A stretch of 10,542 nucleotides of DNA, taken from positions 1-10,542 of the forward strand of contig JBNJEM010000244.1 in the NCBI GenBank assembly GCA_051745935.1. The letters are read 5' to 3'. The position numbers were made by a program, and so were the translations under genes. Positions 6,366 to 10,542 of the stretch are shown one piece after another. Origin of the DNA: JBNJEM01 sp051745935 (lineage in GTDB: Bacteria > Planctomycetota > Planctomycetia > Pirellulales > Pirellulaceae). Position 1 is the stretch's first letter. The number at the start of each line of letters is the position of its first letter. The notes beneath the pieces are model-generated. The model had not been told where the DNA came from. It did not search any database and was given only the letters and a program-made list of their open reading frames with translations.

Positions 6366-7079
6366 TTACCTATTGCTTGCTTTCCTGGGCCGAGCGACGA
6401 CCATGTAGACGCAGGCATCTCGATTCCGTGACTCTTCGGAGCATTTTTCATCTGCACGTTGGATCCGCCACTGCATCCATCGGATAAACCATGGGCGCGG
6501 CAAGCGCGGAAGTGTTGGTAGAACGGCGTCCTGCCACAGTTGTAAGGCCGTTGCCGCCGGCCCCATGACGCCTTCAACTTGGAGGATACGAAACCCGTTT
6601 TCCGTGATTGTTTTTTGCAGACCGGCGGAGGTCCAACGCCAGTAATCGGCCGGGTCGGGGTGGTATTTCCACGCGCCGTGAGTCGACAAGACGAGTAATC
6701 CCGCCGGGTTCAGGACCCGGTGACACTCCGCAAGATAGGCCGGGGGATCGGCCACGTGTTCAAGCACCTGAGAGGACAAGACAATATCCGCCTGGCCATC
6801 CTCAACGGTCAGTCCGTCGCGATCCGAAATCTGGATCGCCGCTAGTTTGTTACCAGGAAGGTCACAACCGATATACTCCGCCACATGCGGTTCAAACAAC
6901 GGCCGATAAGGCATGTTCCCGCAGCCGAAATCGAGCAGTGTCTGATAGCTTTTCCCTTCTACGTACTTGGCGATGACTGCTTCCAAAACTCGGCGGATGC
7001 AGGTCAAATGCCAGTACAGCCGGGTGTCGCGTCGAGGATAGAGCCGTTGGCCGCGCGGTTCGCGTTGGCTTTCCACCAC
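6366..7079 (-). CDS. Class I SAM-dependent methyltransferase (Methyltransf_11 type)
   Basis: A 237-residue cytoplasmic methyltransferase. LLDFGCGN (48-55) is motif I of the Rossmann fold that binds S-adenosylmethionine. GCDLPGNKL follows at the second strand, and the SSQVLEHVADP segment (VLEHV at 105-109) is the typical post-motif region of Methyltransf_11 proteins. HGAWKYHPDPADYWRW follows, a pattern I associate with methyltransferases of polysaccharide clusters. It starts with GTG at 7079 (a second GTG follows directly), only 8 nt after the stop of the PP-loop gene, and ends 10 nt before the next glycosyltransferase, so it is inside an operon. It probably methylates a sugar hydroxyl or a related small group. 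The exact target is not visible. Confidence 0.9.
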   Translation of the reverse strand: MVESQREPRGQRLYPRRDTRLYWHLTCIRRVLEAVIAKYVEGKSYQTLLDFGCGNMPYRPLFEPHVAEYIGCDLPGNKLAAIQISDRDGLTVEDGQADIVLSSQVLEHVADPPAYLAECHRVLNPAGLLVLSTHGAWKYHPDPADYWRWTSAGLQKTITENGFRILQVEGVMGPAATALQLWQDAVLPTLPRLPRPWFIRWMQWRIQRADEKCSEESRNRDACVYMVVARPRKASNR

Positions 7080-7087
7080 AGGCCGCT

Positions 7088-7543
7088 CTATTCTGTTTGC
7101 CCCACGCCGAGGTGAGTCAATTCTTGGAAGAATCGTTGGGGCTTCGCGAGTCCCGTCCTAAACGAGCAGGCGGGGGGCCCCGGATTCGACTCGGGATGCC
7201 AAACTGGTCTTCCCGCGATGGCTTCCGCGACCTCGGGCCGGAGGTCGCGGGTGACGGCGCGTCCCAAGTCCACGGCCGCCAGTGCCCGTTGTGTTTCGGA
7301 TCCGTGGTAGGCGGAGAGCACGAACTGGTTTGTTACGGCACGAATAATGGACATGTGAACCCCCTGCCACATCGCGCCGCGCCGCCAAAGTGCGTCAAAG
7401 AAGTTTCGGCTTCTGACACGCCTTCCGGCAGGATGCAGATATCCAAGTTTTCGCAAAAGTTTTTGTGCGTTTCGCAACGGTCTATCAACAAACCGACCGC
7501 TCTTTTCGCTGTCGTGAACCGCGTAGCGTCCCCAAATAAGGCG
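7088..7543 (-). pseudogene. C-terminal part of the PP-loop gene in a shifted frame
   Basis: This open stretch of 151 residues continues the gene at 7485-8273 in the next reading frame. Joined near 7530-7536, the protein reads ...FLTPY, L/W, GRYAVHDSEKSG, ..., which is smoother than the original frame's basic tail ending KERSVC. The segment continues with FFDALWRRGAMWQGVHM and ends with VWHPESNPGPP shortly before the stop. The stop at 7088-7090 lies 8 nt before the methyltransferase start, as expected of the true 3' end of an operon gene. It has no convincing start of its own (a TTG at 7477 is the first candidate) and no ribosome binding site. Removing one base from the GGGG run at 7530-7533 would restore one frame of about 394 residues. 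I judge it part of a broken or mis-sequenced gene, not a separate gene. Confidence 0.7.
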
Positions 7544-8273
7544 TCAGAAAAGTATCCGCTAGTTGTCCTTTCCAGAAAATCACTCCGTGTCGACATCCGC
7601 GGCCGATTTCATGAAGCATTGCCGTCCAGCGACAATCCGAGAGGTCCATCTGGCAGCAGTTTGCAAGGATTTCCGCACGAAGCACGTATTCTTCCGGTTC
7701 ATCCCGAAGCTCCGCGACCTCAATATCAAGCCCGTTCTCAATCACGAACTCGCGGACCAGTTGGTAATTGGGCGCGGCGCTATATGCAACTGTTGGATTC
7801 TTCCAGGGAAGTAACAGCAGATTCAGGCTATCCTTTCCCCCGCAAAGTACGACGTTGGTTTTTTGGGGAAAAGCCTTTTCAACAGCCGCGACGTCAGACT
7901 TCAATCCGTCCGCGATGGCGCGGACGTATTGAGTTGGATCGCTGATGCGGGGTACATTTCGCGGCGGACCACCAATCCGCACGATTTCAGCATCGATCGT
8001 ATCCGAACCAGAAAGGTACTTGAACCCTGGTTGTGAAGCCGCTTTTCGTGCCTGAGCGTTAATTCGGATGTTCTTTTTGAGTGCGATAAGGAAGATGGGA
8101 TTGTAAGAATAGAACGTACGGTACCGATAGACCGGATAAAAGACGGGTTGCCCGACGAAATGTCGGGCCCGCCAGACATCCGTGTCGTTTGTATTCCAAA
8201 TCTTTTGCTGATCCAAATACTCGGCTTCCCGCAGGCGCCCGCGCACCTCTCGTAGCCTCATTTCCAGAGTCAC
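7485..8273 (-). CDS. PP-loop (asparagine synthase-like) protein, frameshifted
   Basis: This is the N-terminal 262 residues of an ATP-pyrophosphatase-type enzyme. CGGKDS at 144-149, after the hydrophobic strand NVVL and before LNLLLL, matches the PP-loop SGGxDS with Cys in place of the first Ser. Such domains adenylate a carboxyl or carbonyl group, as in asparagine synthase and tRNA-modifying enzymes. The part before it, rich in Tyr and Arg with FYPVYRYR, resembles no glutaminase domain and lacks an N-terminal catalytic Cys. The GTG start at 8273 overlaps the TGA of the preceding GT4 gene (GTGA), so translation is probably coupled. An ATG at 8261 is the alternative start. The last ~15 residues before the stop at 7485 look out of frame; the real C-terminus continues in the frame at 7088-7543. 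In the cluster it could form an amide on a sugar acid, which is speculative. Confidence 0.75.
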   Translation of the reverse strand: MTLEMRLREVRGRLREAEYLDQQKIWNTNDTDVWRARHFVGQPVFYPVYRYRTFYSYNPIFLIALKKNIRINAQARKAASQPGFKYLSGSDTIDAEIVRIGGPPRNVPRISDPTQYVRAIADGLKSDVAAVEKAFPQKTNVVLCGGKDSLNLLLLPWKNPTVAYSAAPNYQLVREFVIENGLDIEVAELRDEPEEYVLRAEILANCCQMDLSDCRWTAMLHEIGRGCRHGVIFWKGQLADTFLTPYLGTLRGSRQRKERSVC

Positions 8274-9517
8274 GACACCACTTCGAATAAATGAGCGAAT
8301 GCTGTTCTTGTTTTTTGAAAACCCATGCGAATCAACTGTTGGTATTTTGCCGTGTACCGCCGATCATCACGTGCCGTATCTTCGTGGACCGGGGGAAGTT
8401 CAATTTTCTTGGGCAGCTCCAGACATTTTCGGCTCTGCTTTCGCGATGTGAGCTGCTCGCAGAAGCGTTCCCATTTCTTCGCGGCCGCCTCCAGGGAAAA
8501 ACCGTGGACAATTCGTTGTCTGGCAAGATGGCTGATCGCCTCCCAGCGACGCGGATCCGCGATGAGAGCATCGATGGCATCGCCGACAGCGGAATCATCA
8601 TGGACGAAGATGCCAGTTTGTCTATCATTAATCAGTTCCTGCAAACCGCCTGGAATATGGCGACAGATCGGCACCAGGCCGCAAGCCATCCCATCCATGA
8701 TGGCTCCCGGCGTCCCTTCGTAATCGGAGAGCAGGAGAATGGCACTTGCTCCGTGCAGTTGGGAGTGGAGTTTTTCGTTGGGTATCGGCCCCGCAAACCA
8801 CACGCGGTCTTCAACACCGTACTCTTCGAGCAATGCTTGGACGGATTCAGCTTCCCGGCCATCCCCGATAATTATTCCCTCGGTTCCTCCTCTCTTTGCG
8901 ACAATCTCGCAGATACATCGAACCACATCGCGAATCCTTTTCTGCTTCTGCCGAAGGCGTCCGACATAAGCAATGCGGAACGGTGAATGACTCGCGATTG
9001 GCCGCGCTGGTATGGGAACTCCCGAGGGGATTGTGCACAATTCTGTGTGAGCCGGAGAGCGGCCGCGCACTTTCTTTTCAATATCTTTTGCCACACAGAC
9101 AAGCCCCGAAACGGCCCATTGTCCCGGTCCGGTAACAAATTGTTCCACCATCCCCCAATGGAAGGGATCGTCGCTGCGGTGGGCGGCAATGGTGGCTATG
9201 CCGGCTTGACGTATCCATCGTCCGGCAAAGTGTGCGGGAATGGACTCATTGGAGACAAAAACATCCGGTTCCAAGTCCCCGACCTGCGACACGCACCAGC
9301 GGACGAGTTCTTCGGTGGATTCGGGACGCGGTTCCGATCGACACTGGACTCCATGTCTCTCCAGATACTGAGCGGCAGGCGAGTGGCTTCCCCGAAACGG
9401 GATCAAGGCAACCACCTCATGCCCTCGCCGCTGCAACTCCGGCAGCAGCCTCCGCGCATTAACCGCCGGTCCTCCGAACCAATCAGGCCTGTCGTAGAAT
9501 ACGAATGCGATTCGCAA
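8270..9517 (-). CDS. GT4 family glycosyltransferase with Asp in the E-x7-E motif
   Basis: A 415-residue GT-B fold glycosyltransferase of the cytoplasm, probably acting on a lipid-linked glycan. The start IAFVFYD, then FGGPAVNARRL (14-24), is the usual glycine-rich acceptor-side loop. The donor half begins at RIAYVGRLRQKQKR (181-194), followed by IIIGDG (216-220) and SDYEGTPGAIMDGMACG. The motif has E267 but D275 where the second Glu is normal. A C-terminal tail of about 45 mostly charged residues follows the GT-B fold and is longer than usual. It starts at TTG 9517, supported by GGAG 7 nt upstream and by the family's typical N-terminus. Its TGA overlaps the GTG of the PP-loop gene. The 62-bp leader and repeat copy E separate it from the upstream methyltransferase, so its own promoter may lie there. 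Confidence 0.92.
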   Translation of the reverse strand: MRIAFVFYDRPDWFGGPAVNARRLLPELQRRGHEVVALIPFRGSHSPAAQYLERHGVQCRSEPRPESTEELVRWCVSQVGDLEPDVFVSNESIPAHFAGRWIRQAGIATIAAHRSDDPFHWGMVEQFVTGPGQWAVSGLVCVAKDIEKKVRGRSPAHTELCTIPSGVPIPARPIASHSPFRIAYVGRLRQKQKRIRDVVRCICEIVAKRGGTEGIIIGDGREAESVQALLEEYGVEDRVWFAGPIPNEKLHSQLHGASAILLLSDYEGTPGAIMDGMACGLVPICRHIPGGLQELINDRQTGIFVHDDSAVGDAIDALIADPRRWEAISHLARQRIVHGFSLEAAAKKWERFCEQLTSRKQSRKCLELPKKIELPPVHEDTARDDRRYTAKYQQLIRMGFQKTRTAFAHLFEVVS

Positions 9518-9524
9518 AGACTGG

Positions 9525-9528
9525 CTCC
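9525..9528 (-). promoter_or_regulatory. Ribosome binding site for the TTG-started GT4 gene
   Basis: GGAG on the minus strand (within CTGGAGCC) is 7 nt before the TTG at 9517. No ATG or GTG in frame lies nearby. The protein family opening directly after this TTG makes it the best start. Confidence 0.5.
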
Positions 9529-9579
9529 AGATGGTCCGACCAAGCGAACCACGTTCCGCGCAATGTTTTCACTATAATT

Positions 9580-9678
9580 TCAGGCCGTTGGATTTTTCCG
9601 GGTGGAAAGCTGCCCGACGGAAGCCGTCCTCCCGTTGGTCTGACTCGCGGGCGGAGAAAGTCATCCGCGACCGGTATA
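9580..9678 (+). repeat. Dispersed ~98-bp repeat, copy E
   Basis: This is a 99-bp copy, one G longer (CGCGGGCGG) and with GGTCTGAC instead of GGTCGGAC. It is of the same subtype as copy A. TATA precedes it (9573-9576, with ATT between) and ends it (9675-9678), so the element looks flanked by a short direct repeat or has TATA built into its ends. It lies in the gap between the minus-strand methyltransferase and GT4 genes, antisense to them, and would be transcribed through if the cluster is one operon. Confidence 0.92.
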
Positions 9679-9685
9679 CAATCGG

Positions 9686-9714
9686 AAAACAGTTTTAGTG
9701 AAACGTTTCGATCG
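9686..9714. promoter_or_regulatory. Cluster of short palindromes upstream of the GT4 gene
   Basis: Three palindromic words lie close together: AAAACAGTTTT (9686-9696), GAAACGTTTC (9700-9709) and CGATCG (9709-9714). They sit just upstream of repeat E with respect to the minus-strand GT4 gene, where a promoter or operator could be. No clear -35/-10 pair accompanies them, so this is only a candidate site. Confidence 0.2.
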
Positions 9715-9783
9715 GTAGCTCACTCTCACCACCAGCGCCCCCGGTCTCCTCCCTAAGAATGAAACCATTCACAACTACGGATT

Positions 9784-10542
9784 TCAGCTGCAAACCGTAT
9801 GACGTCTTCGTGCTATGATGTGTACTACTTTGAAGTTTAACTGTATCGACGACCAGAGGCGGCGTGCACAGGACTTCCATCTCGGAAGTCGCTTATTCGC
9901 CGGAGTCCCCATAGGACAATGTCCAGTAACAGCGTCGAAATCAAGTCCATTTTTCGAAAACACGGGTCTAAGCTGCGCAAGCGTTCGGTAGAAGGTCCGC
10001 TTTCGGCTGTAGTGCGCATACTTTTGGGCTCTCTCGCGGACATTACCCTGATTGTCGGGCCAATGCGGTCTGGGTTCAATTCCGGATACCACGCACAGGC
10101 GAATGGCAAGGTCGCGCACTGAGTTCTTGGGCAACCAATGTACCATGGGCATAAAAAGGTGAGGCTCGAAAACACGCCATTTTGCAGGGAAAACATGGAT
10201 GCCGAAACCACCGCAAGCGGTCAGCCGTCCCATTTCCGCGATTGTCTCTTGAATAGGCTCCACATGCTCCAGTACCTGCTCGGACAAGATCACATGGAAG
10301 AATCCGTCCACAAAAGGTACCTTTTGTCCAGGAGCAACATGGAGCAAGCGTTCATCCGGATCATAACCATGCTGCTCGAACCATTGGCGGCCATTTGACA
10401 GGGGCAACGGGTCAATATCGAGGCCATATGCCGAGTATCCCTCATTCAGCAGTTTCGCCACTGTTCTGCCACGACCACATCCCCAGTCCAATATTCGGAG
10501 GTCTGAGCGATCAAGGTGCAATTCAGCACATGCGTGCTCCAG
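9784..10542 (-). CDS. Class I SAM-dependent methyltransferase, 5' end cut by window
   Basis: A cytoplasmic methyltransferase of which 252 residues are inside the window. The frame is open to the right edge. The upstream residues LEHACAEL lead smoothly into LHLDRSDLRILDWGCGRG, so the real start is beyond 10542 and the TTG at 10521 is not convincing. ILDWGCGRG (residues 17-25 from the edge) is motif I. YGLDIDP follows, and SEQVLEHVEP (87-96) marks the Methyltransf_11 group, which methylates many small molecules. The C-terminal 80 residues are basic (KRTFYRTLAQLR and RRHTVCS) without a recognised domain. The stop is at 9784-9786. It is followed by a weak 5-bp hairpin (GAATG/CATTC, 9757-9770) and repeat E. 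By context it modifies a surface glycan or a precursor of it. Confidence 0.88.
   Translation of the reverse strand: MEHACAELHLDRSDLRILDWGCGRGRTVAKLLNEGYSAYGLDIDPLPLSNGRQWFEQHGYDPDERLLHVAPGQKVPFVDGFFHVILSEQVLEHVEPIQETIAEMGRLTACGGFGIHVFPAKWRVFEPHLFMPMVHWLPKNSVRDLAIRLCVVSGIEPRPHWPDNQGNVRERAQKYAHYSRKRTFYRTLAQLRPVFSKNGLDFDAVTGHCPMGTPANKRLPRWKSCARRLWSSIQLNFKVVHIIARRRHTVCS

Noticed and set aside
6356..6577. N-terminal extension of the GT4 protein to 6577
   Set aside because: It lies inside the methyltransferase gene in another frame. The GT4 fold begins just after the ATG at 6355.
7097..7945. A long plus-strand open frame (282 codons) opposite the PP-loop gene
   Set aside because: It is antisense to recognisable protein motifs, rich in Arg, Pro and Ser, has no domain or ribosome binding site, and is best explained as a codon-bias shadow.
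9534..9543. GTCCGACCAA, an inverted match to the repeat core, 36 bp before copy E
   Set aside because: It is a 10-nt match without extension. Copy E itself has a mismatch at the pairing site, so a designed hairpin is unlikely.

Overview
The window looks like a chromosomal piece of an environmental bacterium of fairly high GC, by eye in the mid to high 50s percent. A member of the Planctomycetota is my best guess. It rests on the large secreted protein of a planctomycete-like type, the frequent GTG/TTG starts with few strong ribosome binding sites, and the dispersed repeats of about 100 bp around genes. This placement is inference; no rRNA or marker gene is present.

Layout. Positions 1-98 hold the first copy (A) of a dispersed repeat, followed by a gene-free stretch and one plus-strand gene (407-2290) for a large exported protein of unknown function. 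That gene is followed by a small hairpin and two head-to-tail copies of the repeat (B and C, period exactly 100 bp), then about 250 bp without genes but with hairpins. From 2805 to the right edge every gene is on the minus strand. In transcription order these are: a SAM-dependent methyltransferase (cut by the window edge), repeat copy E, a GT4 glycosyltransferase, a PP-loop/asparagine-synthase-like gene broken by a frameshift, a second methyltransferase, a second GT4 glycosyltransferase, a radical SAM protein with a SPASM-like C-terminus, and a GT2 glycosyltransferase whose 5' end abuts a diverged repeat copy (D).

How the genes fit together. The minus-strand block has the composition of an exopolysaccharide or surface-glycan assembly and decoration cluster: three glycosyltransferases of two fold classes, two small-molecule-type methyltransferases, an ATP-dependent PP-loop enzyme and a radical SAM enzyme. 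Spacing is tight in the middle: a 4-nt overlap at 8270-8273, 8 nt before 7079 and 10 nt before 6355. This suggests one transcript with translational coupling. The radical SAM and PP-loop enzymes are unusual members and may modify the glycan or a carrier.

The most unusual non-coding signal is the repeat family. There are five copies in 10.5 kb, all in the same orientation, in two sequence subtypes plus one diverged copy. The intact copies have TATA at most of their boundaries and carry small internal hairpins. One copy has run into the 5' end of a glycosyltransferase ORF, extending it in frame.
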